From the NCBI GenBank assembly GCA_964448015.1, contig CAYUUV010000018.1, positions 1 through 19,107 of the forward strand: a stretch of DNA of 19,107 nucleotides, given 5' to 3'. This DNA is from JACKGS01 sp964448015. Lineage in GTDB: Bacteria > Patescibacteriota > Saccharimonadia > Saccharimonadales > UBA7683. Every line of letters begins with the position of its first letter. The stretch's first letter is position 1. Positions 5,696 to 12,030 of this stretch are shown piece after piece. The notes beneath the pieces are model-generated. The model was given only the letters and a program-made list of their open reading frames with translations, searched no databases and was not told the DNA's origin. The position numbers and the translations under genes were made by a program.

Positions 5696-7339
5696 ATGAG
5701 TAAGAGGGTATTTTACGACGAAGAGGCACGACGCCGACTACTAGCAGGGGCGGAGATTTTATTTAACGCGGTTAAAACCACTATGGGGCCAAAGGGTCGC
5801 AACGTGGTGATTAGCAAGGGTTTTGGTTCACCGACGGTTACTCATGACGGGGTAACGGTGGCTAAGGGTATTGATCTTCCGGAAGACGACGAGACACTGG
5901 GTTACAAGGTTGGTGCTGAGCTGATTAAGCAAGCGGCCAGTAAAATGAACGATGTTGCGGGTGATGGAACCACTACTGTAACGGTTTTGACATACCACAT
6001 CTTGAACGAAGCCAATAAACTGATTGCTGCCGGTCATAATCCAATGTTGCTGAGAAAAGGCCTGGAACAGGCTTCAGAAGAGATTCTGAAGGAACTGAAG
6101 GGCATGCGCGAAGATATTGAAGGTGATAAAAAACGTGTTGCTGAAGTTGCCACCATCTCAGCTGGTGATAGTGCTATTGGTGAACTGATTGCTGATGTGA
6201 TTGATAAGGTTGGCAAAGAAGGCGTGGTTACGGTTGAAGAAGGCCAGGGTTTGGCCATGGAATCAGAGGTGGTAGAAGGCTTTACCTTTGATCGCGGCTT
6301 TGTTAGCCCCTACATGGTGACCGATACGGCACGTATGGAAGCGGTGTACGACAAGCCGTTGGTATTGATTACCGACAAAAAGATTAGTTCTGTTCAAGAA
6401 TTTCTGCCAATTTTAGAAAAAGTGGCGCAAACTGGTAAAAAAGACCTGGTGATCATAGCCGAAGATATTGAAGGTGAAGCACTGGGAACCCTCATTCTGA
6501 ACCGCCTGAAAGGTGTCTTTAACACGATCGCAATTAAGGCTCCAGCCTTCGGTGACCGCCGCAAAGACGTTCTGGAAGATATTGCAATACTGACCGGCGG
6601 CCAGGTGATTTCAGAAGAACAGGGCTTCACATTTGAAAATGCAGATATTGGCATGCTGGGGAGTGCCCGCCGAGTGATTGTTGATAAAGACAACACCACC
6701 ATTATTGAAGGTGCCGGTAGCGTGAAAAACTTGAAAGCTCGCATTGAACAGATTTCAGTTCAGGCAGCAACCGCAACGAGCGAGTATGAAAAAGAAAACT
6801 TTGACAAGCGCCGAGCTGCACTGGAAGGTAAGGTTGCGGTTATTAAAGTTGGTGGCGCCACTGAAACTGAGATTGAAGAAAAGAAGTTTCGCGTTGATGA
6901 TGCCGTCGCAGCTGTTAAAGCAGCCTTGGACGAAGGCATTGTATCTGGTGGTGGGGTTACATTGGTGAATCTTGCTTCTAAAATTACCGATGAAGCAACC
7001 GATGCCCATGCAGCCGGTAAAGTATTGCTGAAAAATGCCTTAGTACAGCCGTTTGTGCAGCTGATGAGCAACGCTGGGTTGAACGCTCAAGCATTGTTGG
7101 CGCAGGTGCAATCGGGCAAGCCTGGCCAGGGTATTGATGTGAATAATCCTGAAGCTGGCTTGGCTGACATGAAGAAGGTTGGTGTGGTAGACCCAGCCCG
7201 AGTCACGAAAGAGGCAATTCTAAACGCGGTTTCAATTGCCGGAACCGCCATGACCATGGGCGCTTTAGTAGTAGATATCCCAGAAAAAGCCTCAGCAGCA
7301 CCCGCCGCTCCCGACATGGGCGGTATGGGCATGATGTAG
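5696..7339 (+). CDS. groEL: Chaperonin GroEL (Hsp60)
   Basis: This ATP-dependent tetradecameric folding chamber works with GroES in the cytoplasm. At 547 aa it has the standard length. Equatorial ATP-site motifs are present: TTMGPKGRNVV (28-38), THDGVTVAK (49-57) with the catalytic-site Asp, and VAGDGTTTVTVL (87-98). DEGIVSGGG supplies the C-terminal equatorial Asp, and the chain ends in a Gly-Met tail (DMGGMGMM). A good Shine-Dalgarno (GAAGGAG) precedes ATG 5696. It is second in the operon, co-transcribed with groES under CIRCE. A long palindromic hairpin follows at 7374-7411. No truncation or lost key residue is visible. Confidence 0.98.
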   Translation: MSKRVFYDEEARRRLLAGAEILFNAVKTTMGPKGRNVVISKGFGSPTVTHDGVTVAKGIDLPEDDETLGYKVGAELIKQAASKMNDVAGDGTTTVTVLTYHILNEANKLIAAGHNPMLLRKGLEQASEEILKELKGMREDIEGDKKRVAEVATISAGDSAIGELIADVIDKVGKEGVVTVEEGQGLAMESEVVEGFTFDRGFVSPYMVTDTARMEAVYDKPLVLITDKKISSVQEFLPILEKVAQTGKKDLVIIAEDIEGEALGTLILNRLKGVFNTIAIKAPAFGDRRKDVLEDIAILTGGQVISEEQGFTFENADIGMLGSARRVIVDKDNTTIIEGAGSVKNLKARIEQISVQAATATSEYEKENFDKRRAALEGKVAVIKVGGATETEIEEKKFRVDDAVAAVKAALDEGIVSGGGVTLVNLASKITDEATDAHAAGKVLLKNALVQPFVQLMSNAGLNAQALLAQVQSGKPGQGIDVNNPEAGLADMKKVGVVDPARVTKEAILNAVSIAGTAMTMGALVVDIPEKASAAPAAPDMGGMGMM

Positions 7340-7373
7340 GCATAGCCTGTAATCCTAAATTGATTTCAGGACC

Positions 7374-7411
7374 CATAAGTAAAAGCTCCGGAATTTCCGG
7401 AGCTGCTTATG
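7374..7411. terminator. Bidirectional terminator-like hairpin
   Basis: AGCTCCGGAA-T-TTCCGGAGCT (7384-7404) is extended by CATAAG (7374-7379) and CTTATG (7406-7411). It lies between convergent groEL and the metallopeptidase gene. On the minus strand the stem is followed by TTTTACTT, closer to a rho-independent U-tract than the plus-strand side. Confidence 0.7.
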
Positions 7412-7438
7412 TATAGTTAATGGGTATCTGTGAAATTG

Positions 7439-8425
7439 TTACTCTGGCCTCAGAGTAGTATCAGCCCATGACCACGTATTGCAGGCGGACATTTTTGGGT
7501 TAGGGGTTGTCATGCCTGATGTAAACTTTTTTAGCATAGTGCTCGAACCATATCCCGCTGCTATGCGACGTTGATCTGGGTTCTTGTATGAACGTAACCA
7601 TTCAGTACCAGAATTGCTGCTCAAACGCTTGGATGTATTCATCATCCCAAGGGTCGAGCACTCTGCATTAACTTCCGTTCTTGTTTTTTGCAACTGTATC
7701 GCCTCATCTTCACTGATAGGTTGCTTGGGGTTATTCAAGTATACGAAGCCCGTCAGAACAAGAGCGTCAGTATTAACGTCAAAGTTCATTTGCAGATGAT
7801 GGGCAAACTCGTGGAAGATCACCGCCAGATCATAATCGATGTTTCGTGAAAGACCAGATTCAATGATTGCAATTGAAGAACTTTGCCGACAATAGGCACC
7901 GGCGACATCTTCCTCGATGTCTTCACTACATCCTTTTGCATCTGTTGGTGTTGCGTAAAATTTGATACCTGTCAGTTTGGAATACTCTGCATTGGCCTGA
8001 TTAGCTACAACTGGCGCCCAGCTTTTTTCAAGACAGTCAACCCATTGTTGTGCCCAGGAGTTAACATCACGTGTATATAGTTCGTCGGGTGGACCGCAGA
8101 TGATAGCAGGAAAGCTCATCTTAAAGTAGTTGCTGCTACTGATGACAGTATTTACATCCTTGTTAGATTGATAGTCCTCAAGTGAGCTTGGTAGAGTTGC
8201 GGGTTTTGTCAGACTACTCGCGGGGCGCTCGTGTTTTTTTTCGTGATCCCTATAGTGCCAATATCGGGGAAGAGCAGTAAGTCCCATTGCAATGATAAAT
8301 AGAATTACAGAAATTATTGACCACACGATTACTTTGAACGTATATGCAGGGTCCGTTGATTCTGGTGTTGGGGTCGGGGTCGGAGGTTGCTGTGGTTCTG
8401 GCGGCAAACCGGGTTGTTGATCCAT
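7439..8425 (-). CDS. Membrane-anchored neutral zinc metallopeptidase-like protein
   Basis: The 328-aa product starts at ATG 8425 (an in-frame GTG two codons earlier is less likely) with AAAGGGTG just upstream. It has a Pro/Thr-rich cytoplasmic N-terminus (PTPTPTPE), one transmembrane segment (about 31-51) and an extracytoplasmic domain. HEFAHH (205-210) is a zinc-binding HExxH site, and EVNAEC (251-256) supplies a third-ligand motif similar to ELQADC of the YpfJ-type neutral zinc metallopeptidases. Six visible cysteines in the outer domain, including CGPPDE and GAYC, suggest disulfides. This is probably a single-pass enzyme facing the cell exterior; its substrate is unknown. It is convergent with groEL and divergent from the 8673 gene. 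Confidence 0.75.
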   Translation of the reverse strand: MDQQPGLPPEPQQPPTPTPTPESTDPAYTFKVIVWSIISVILFIIAMGLTALPRYWHYRDHEKKHERPASSLTKPATLPSSLEDYQSNKDVNTVISSSNYFKMSFPAIICGPPDELYTRDVNSWAQQWVDCLEKSWAPVVANQANAEYSKLTGIKFYATPTDAKGCSEDIEEDVAGAYCRQSSSIAIIESGLSRNIDYDLAVIFHEFAHHLQMNFDVNTDALVLTGFVYLNNPKQPISEDEAIQLQKTRTEVNAECSTLGMMNTSKRLSSNSGTEWLRSYKNPDQRRIAAGYGSSTMLKKFTSGMTTPNPKMSACNTWSWADTTLRPE

Positions 8426-8591
8426 GTACACCCTTTCTTTTTAGATATTTTAAGTTTAGCACAAGCATCTAGGGTTGGTGTCGGACTGAGATTTGAGTGC
8501 TGCCTCTTTGCAAAAGTAGACTTTCGACTAGGGGTAATTATTATGCCCATACTGAACGTATCGTTCGTTTCACGGCTCAGGTACGGTTAAC

Positions 8592-8619
8592 TTGACAAAA
8601 TTGAAAAATCTATTACATT
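8592..8619 (+). promoter_or_regulatory. Promoter of the 8673 gene
   Basis: TTGACA (8592-8597), a 16-nt spacer and TACATT (8614-8619). It gives a leader of about 47 nt with a strong Shine-Dalgarno before ATG 8673. I see nothing else in the 247-nt gap 8426-8672. Confidence 0.55.
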
Positions 8620-8672
8620 TACTATTACCTTGAGCTCGTACCTTTATATTTCAACTACTACTGGGAGGTATT

Positions 8673-9221
8673 ATGAGTACTGAAGGTAAGATTGCTGGAG
8701 TGTTTCTGACCTACGCGTTCATTTACGTGGCATGCTATGTGCTAGTCGGGATAGTGCTTACAATATTGATTATGATGGCTGTCGTTCTAGGGATTGCACT
8801 CGGCATTATGGGGATCCTCGTGGGGCTCTGTAGGCTTGCAATCACCAAGGATCGTAGGCGAATCGATATCCTTCGGTATTTTACGAAGAACGTGAGCTAT
8901 GGCTTGCTTGCATCGCCTTTCACGCTGGCCCTTGTCATCTATCTTTACAGTGACTCGCCTCAAGAGATGGGTGTTATGCGAACTGTGTTGGCTGTGGTCA
9001 TGTCGATTCCGATCATTCTCTACATGGTCTTCGCTTTTCCTTACATGCTGTACACGGTGTTTGTGACATTGTGGAGCACTAATGAAATGCCTCTCAAGAT
9101 CATTCTTCCTGAAGGAGGATGGGATAGGCATACTAGACAGGTGCTGTCTTTGGCAGCTGTTGGTGCATTTACACCCCTGTCGGTTATGTTGGGGGTTTCG
9201 TTTATCCCGGGTTTACAGTAG
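8673..9221 (+). CDS. Small multi-pass membrane protein (182 aa)
   Basis: The start is ATG 8673, preceded by GGGAGG at good spacing. Hydrophobic segments lie at about 9-33, 35-54, 75-91, 102-132 and 158-178, suggesting about five transmembrane helices. A basic cytoplasmic-type loop (TKDRRRIDILRYFTKN) follows the second, and a short polar loop (LPEGGWDRHTRQ) precedes the last. No transporter motif is recognised. The gene lies directly upstream of the first hammerhead ribozyme on the same strand, with no terminator between, so its transcript probably continues into the ribozyme. Function unknown. Confidence 0.7.
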   Translation: MSTEGKIAGVFLTYAFIYVACYVLVGIVLTILIMMAVVLGIALGIMGILVGLCRLAITKDRRRIDILRYFTKNVSYGLLASPFTLALVIYLYSDSPQEMGVMRTVLAVVMSIPIILYMVFAFPYMLYTVFVTLWSTNEMPLKIILPEGGWDRHTRQVLSLAAVGAFTPLSVMLGVSFIPGLQ

Positions 9222-9238
9222 TTGAGCGGGCAAGGTCA

Positions 9239-9293
9239 GGGCGAGAGAATCGGTTTGCGCAGCAATGGGTTGCTGCAAACGACTCTCTCGCTC
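9239..9293 (+). other. Hairpin immediately upstream of hammerhead 1
   Basis: Outer helix GCGAGAGA (9241-9248) with TCTCTCGC (9284-9291), extended by G9239-C9293 and G9240-U9292. Inner helices are GTTTG/CAAAC (9253-9257 and 9276-9280) and CAGCAA/TTGCTG (9260-9265 and 9270-9275), with a TGGG loop. It ends 2 nt before helix III of the ribozyme. With no U-run it is not a terminator; it may insulate the ribozyme fold or stabilise the upstream cleavage product. Confidence 0.6.
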
Positions 9294-9295
9294 GG

Positions 9296-9371
9296 ATAGC
9301 TTCTATAGATGTGTGTCTATACTGATGAGTCCACTCTGTTATTTGACAGGGTCACGAGGACGAAAAGTTAT
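9296..9371 (+). ncRNA. Type III hammerhead ribozyme, copy 1
   Basis: Self-cleaving RNA. Helix III: 9296-9302 (ATAGCTT) with 9365-9371 (AAGTTAT). Cleavage is predicted after C17 at 9303. Helix I: TATAGA (9304-9309), loop TGTGTG, TCTATA (9316-9321). Core CTGATGA (9322-9328). Helix II: GTCC (9329-9332) with GGAC (9358-9361), then an internal loop (A9333 against TCACGA, 9352-9357), then CTCTGT (9334-9339) with ACAGGG (9346-9351). Core GAAA (9362-9365). Every conserved core base is present and the order matches type III hammerheads such as that of tobacco ringspot virus satellite RNA. UGUG of loop I can pair with CACG of the helix II internal loop, as expected for natural loop-loop contacts. GAGGA (9356-9360) also serves as a Shine-Dalgarno for ATG 9370, whose first two bases lie in helix III. 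Confidence 0.93.
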
Positions 9372-9747
9372 GGTTGGCGGTTTAGGGCTACATAGACTGT
9401 TGCACACTGGTGATATGTTTGCGGGGGGTGTGAGCGTGCTTGCGCCGGTAATCTTCTCACGGTATAGTCAATACATGACAGGTGAAATTGCATACACAGG
9501 CCGTCGGGCACCAGCTTTTGTACATGCATCAAGGGGTTCTGAGCGTTCATACGGGGGTCCGGCCGACCCAGTGACACTGTGGGGCGAGGCGGTTGTTATG
9601 GCCGCAAAGGTGAAACCTACAGAGGTGGCAGTAGGCAGTGATACTCATGTGATTTTCCCAGAACGTTCCGTGGTGCTGGGGATATATCACACACTCTGCG
9701 CTAAAGAACGGGCCCTGAATGACCACACGGCCCCCGAAAAACCCTAA
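9370..9747 (+). CDS. Small ORF following hammerhead 1 (125 aa), unknown
   Basis: ATG 9370 is chosen over the in-frame ATG at 9265: the latter would translate through the hairpin and the whole ribozyme, whereas 9370 has GAGGA 9 nt upstream, inside helix II. The product begins MVGGLGLHRLLHTGDMFAGG, has a Gly/Ala/Val-rich character and a basic central part, with no clear transmembrane helix and no recognised motif. The stop is 1 nt before the ACCGGGTAGCGTGTG motif, and the 3' end nearly abuts the convergent CYTH-kinase gene. It is not obviously homologous to the ORF after hammerhead 2. Cleavage would leave it a 5'-OH leader of 66 nt. Coding status is moderately supported by position and ribosome-binding site only. 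Confidence 0.55.
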   Translation: MVGGLGLHRLLHTGDMFAGGVSVLAPVIFSRYSQYMTGEIAYTGRRAPAFVHASRGSERSYGGPADPVTLWGEAVVMAAKVKPTEVAVGSDTHVIFPERSVVLGIYHTLCAKERALNDHTAPEKP

Positions 9748-9748
9748 A

Positions 9749-9763
9749 ACCGGGTAGCGTGTG
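9749..9763 (+). repeat. Unit-end motif ACCGGGTAGCRTRTG, copy 1
   Basis: ACCGGGTAGCGTGTG starts 1 nt after the stop of the ribozyme-linked ORF. It matches 14203-14217 at 13 of 15 bases, both differences being A/G transitions. The second copy occupies the same place after the second ribozyme-linked ORF. Role unknown. Confidence 0.5.
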
Positions 9764-9765
9764 CT

Positions 9766-10890
9766 TTATGTTTGAATAACGCTTTGCGCAATACTTTTTT
9801 GTGCTAGGTGGTAGGGCTGATAGGTTGGTTCAGCAACCTCCAGAAGGTAGCGCAGATTTTCTTCAGGTTGGTAAGAACGACCTTCGTGTAAGTCGCGTTC
9901 TAAACGGCGGCCGACTCGAGTCGCCAGGGGTGCATTGACAAAGAGTGTGTAATCGTAGATCTCCGCGAGGAGTGGGTCAAGCGCGTGAATACCTTCGATA
10001 AAGAGGATTGTTTTCTTACCCGGGTCAACGGTGACGTGCTGGCTGGTGCGTTCTGAGGTGGCCATACTGTAGGTGGGGTGTGCTATGGGTTGCCCTGCTT
10101 TGAGTTGCGTAAGGTGCGTGGCGAGCATGGGTATATCAAAAGCGCGCGGTTCGTCAAAGTTTACGCTGAAGTCGTCGCCGAAGAGCTGCTTCAGCACGCT
10201 GACACCCCTGTAGTAATCGTCTTGGCTCATAACAAGCGCTTGCTCGCCATATGGTTGGGCGAGTCGCCTGGCAATGGTGGTTTTGCCGCTTGCGGTGTCA
10301 CCTGCAATGCCGACAATGGTTAGTGGGGTGGTGCGTGTTAATGTAGCAAGTGTTTCGTGCAGAGGCTCAAGATCAGAAGCGTGTTCTTGGGTTGGAGTAA
10401 GCGGGCGGCCTTCAACAAAACTGCGCAGACGTGCCATCTGAAAGTTGGTGAAGCGTATGTCATCTGTGACATCTGTTCCGAACGTGGGCTGTGCAACTGA
10501 CCCTTCAGCTTCGAGTAGCTTGAAATTGAAGTCGAGAAAGCTATCAAGTGCCCAGTGTCCGGCAGTATGTTGTAAAATCTGACGAGTTTTGCGGAGAACT
10601 TCGGTACCCGCCGCTGGTAGCCAGTAGTCGAATGTATTAGCCGATACCGGTGTTTCCATTTCAAGCCGCTCGGGAGGCGTACCCTTCTTAATGGTTGCAA
10701 CGTAGTGTATTGTGTCACCGAGCTCACTGCGGCGCAATCGGAGCTCGTAGGGTTCACTGGGGTGATTAAGATAGTATTGTTCAATACGCTGCTCAGGGGC
10801 GAGCCGTAATGCTTCAGGTAAATGCTCTAAGTGCTGTGTCTCAATCAAGTATTTCCGTTCGATTTCTCGGTAACTGCCAGGTGTAGACAT
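9766..10890 (-). CDS. CYTH domain-uridine kinase-like fusion (374 aa)
   Basis: Two domains. Residues 8-160 are a CYTH/triphosphate tunnel domain, shown by EIERK (9-13, the ExExK signature), YELRLRR (48-54), ATIKKG (65-70) and RLEMET (75-80), which bind metal and triphosphate in that family. Residues 190-374 are a P-loop kinase of the uridine kinase/phosphoribulokinase type: GIAGDTASGKTT (194-205), SQDDYY (222-227), NFDEPRAFD (244-252) and FIEGIHAL (297-304). Start ATG 10890 is supported by AAAGGA 6 nt upstream; the frame is open 26 codons further without a good site. CYTH-uridine kinase fusions are known (plant TTM1/2 have both domains), with kinase activity not always retained. The substrate may be a nucleoside or a polyphosphate. 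It is divergent from the Nudix gene. Confidence 0.85.
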   Translation of the reverse strand: MSTPGSYREIERKYLIETQHLEHLPEALRLAPEQRIEQYYLNHPSEPYELRLRRSELGDTIHYVATIKKGTPPERLEMETPVSANTFDYWLPAAGTEVLRKTRQILQHTAGHWALDSFLDFNFKLLEAEGSVAQPTFGTDVTDDIRFTNFQMARLRSFVEGRPLTPTQEHASDLEPLHETLATLTRTTPLTIVGIAGDTASGKTTIARRLAQPYGEQALVMSQDDYYRGVSVLKQLFGDDFSVNFDEPRAFDIPMLATHLTQLKAGQPIAHPTYSMATSERTSQHVTVDPGKKTILFIEGIHALDPLLAEIYDYTLFVNAPLATRVGRRLERDLHEGRSYQPEENLRYLLEVAEPTYQPYHLAQKSIAQSVIQT

Positions 10891-10974
10891 CTTAATTCCT
10901 TTCCGCTGTTTACCCTTGTAGAGTAATAGATCGTGCCTTATACGTATAGACAGGCTATTTTGAGTCAAATTTTA

Positions 10975-11004
10975 TTGACAAGTATCATAAATTACAGATA
11001 CAAT
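10975..11004 (+). promoter_or_regulatory. Promoter of the wHTH-Nudix gene
   Basis: TTGACA (10975-10980), an 18-nt spacer and TACAAT (10999-11004), 8 nt before ATG 11013. Predicted leaderless mRNA; no Shine-Dalgarno. Confidence 0.75.
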
Positions 11005-11012
11005 TTTAGTCA

Positions 11013-11663
11013 ATGCATTACATTCAAAAATATATTCTTGATAAACTTATTTACGCAAAAACATTGCGCAACCGAGATATGCGCCCACCGCACGTGGAAA
11101 GTAATTTGTATCAATATCATCTGAAGCGACTCATAGATTCCGGGTATGTCAAAAAAGATCTTGAAGGGTATACGTTAAGCGCTAAAGGGCTGCAGTATGC
11201 CGATAAGCATAGTTCAGATCTAAAATCGCAGCGCCAACAACCAAAGTTGGTGACTGTTTTGCTTCTGGAGAACGAACAAGGCGAAGTACTACTGGTAAAA
11301 CGCCATAAACAACCATTTATTGGGCTGTACTCGCTTCCTTCGGGTAAAATTCATGAAGACGAACGCTTGCTTGAGGCAGGTCGGCGTGAGTTACAAGAGA
11401 AAACTGACATACAAGAAGCCGTGCATCTGATACCGAGCGGAACACTCCATTGTATTATTAAAGATGACAGAGATATTCTTTCAGAATTTTATGGTTTTTT
11501 GCTGCGGGGCACCATTACCGCAAGCCAGAGCACCAAGGGGGTGTTTTGCAGTTTAACGTCAGATCAAAAGGTGCCGTTAATGCCCGGAGTGGCAATAATC
11601 AGAACAGATTGCAACCAAACCTCACATCAAGAGATAACTATTGACATAAATCAATCATGCTAA
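11013..11663 (+). CDS. Winged-helix plus Nudix hydrolase-like protein (216 aa)
   Basis: The start ATG is 8 nt after a good -10. Residues 1-70 look like a winged helix-turn-helix (ESNLYQYHLKRLIDSGYVKKDLEGYTLSAKG, written here in parts: recognition helix about 29-43, wing about 45-57). Residues 78-200 are a Nudix fold. The Nudix box GX5EX7REUXEEXGU reads G111, E117, then R125-E126-L-Q-E129-K130-T-D132. The second Glu of the EE pair is Lys and the Gly is Asp, so metal binding and hydrolysis may be weakened. This suggests an NrtR-like regulator that senses a nucleotide ligand, although NrtR has the Nudix domain first and the winged helix last, the reverse order. It is divergent from the CYTH-kinase gene. 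Confidence 0.75.
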   Translation: MHYIQKYILDKLIYAKTLRNRDMRPPHVESNLYQYHLKRLIDSGYVKKDLEGYTLSAKGLQYADKHSSDLKSQRQQPKLVTVLLLENEQGEVLLVKRHKQPFIGLYSLPSGKIHEDERLLEAGRRELQEKTDIQEAVHLIPSGTLHCIIKDDRDILSEFYGFLLRGTITASQSTKGVFCSLTSDQKVPLMPGVAIIRTDCNQTSHQEITIDINQSC

Positions 11664-11744
11664 GTTTCACCTCTGTAATGTAGTTATCCTTTGAAAAACA
11701 AGTAATCAAACCTCAATCACGAAATCAACTATACTTTCACGACC

Positions 11745-11813
11745 TGTCATCTAGAGCTTGTCGAAAGATCTAGTTGTAGGTGCCGTAGATCTCTCGACAA
11801 GCTCGAGATGACA
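11745..11813. repeat. 69-nt palindromic element (REP/MITE-like)
   Basis: Two 28-nt arms, 11745-11772 and 11786-11813, pair with only two mismatches around a 13-nt loop. The arms contain GAGCTTGTCGA and TCGACAAGCTC, and end in TGTCATCT and AGATGACA. It stands in an intergenic region, 82 nt after the Nudix gene stop. The CTTGTCGA/TCGACAAG core resembles palindromic repeats common in environmental bacterial genomes. Without a T-run it is more likely a repeat than a terminator. Confidence 0.75.
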
Positions 11814-11873
11814 CTAGGGTCTCGGGGCTGAGGTATTAATGTTTGCTTATCTGATAAAAAGTTGTACAAATAC

Positions 11874-11902
11874 TTGACAAATCAAGAAAGATAGAGTATT
11901 AT
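11874..11902 (+). promoter_or_regulatory. Promoter of the DGQR/ParB-like operon
   Basis: TTGACA (11874-11879), a 17-nt spacer and TATTAT (11897-11902). The expected transcription start near 11909 leaves a leader of about 120 nt before ATG 12031. Confidence 0.8.
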
Positions 11903-11908
11903 CTAATT

Positions 11909-12030
11909 TATCCTCTTGGGAGGTGTATGTACGTGCGACTACACTGCACGGACGTACCTCAAGTGGTGTACATTCACACGGGTGGTTTTCCCTTTTTAGG
12001 GAACTTAACCCACGAACAGAAAGGACCAAG
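11909..12030 (+). promoter_or_regulatory. Structured leader of the DGQR/ParB-like gene
   Basis: The leader holds an inverted repeat GTACGT (11929-11934)/ACGTAC (11952-11957) and a second hairpin: GGGT (11980-11983) with ACCC (12008-12011) outside TTCCC (11988-11992) and GGGAA (11999-12003), with a TTTTTA loop. GGGAGG (11918-11923) stands 3 nt before an ATG (11927) that opens an out-of-frame 61-codon frame overlapping the main gene, a possible leader peptide. The main start has its own AAAGGA. This could be an attenuator or autoregulatory site; nothing identifies a ligand. Confidence 0.45.

Noticed and set aside
9265..9369. N-terminal extension of the first ribozyme-linked ORF from ATG 9265
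   Set aside because: It would translate the hairpin and the entire hammerhead. Only ATG 9370 has a Shine-Dalgarno, and the second locus has its start in the same place.
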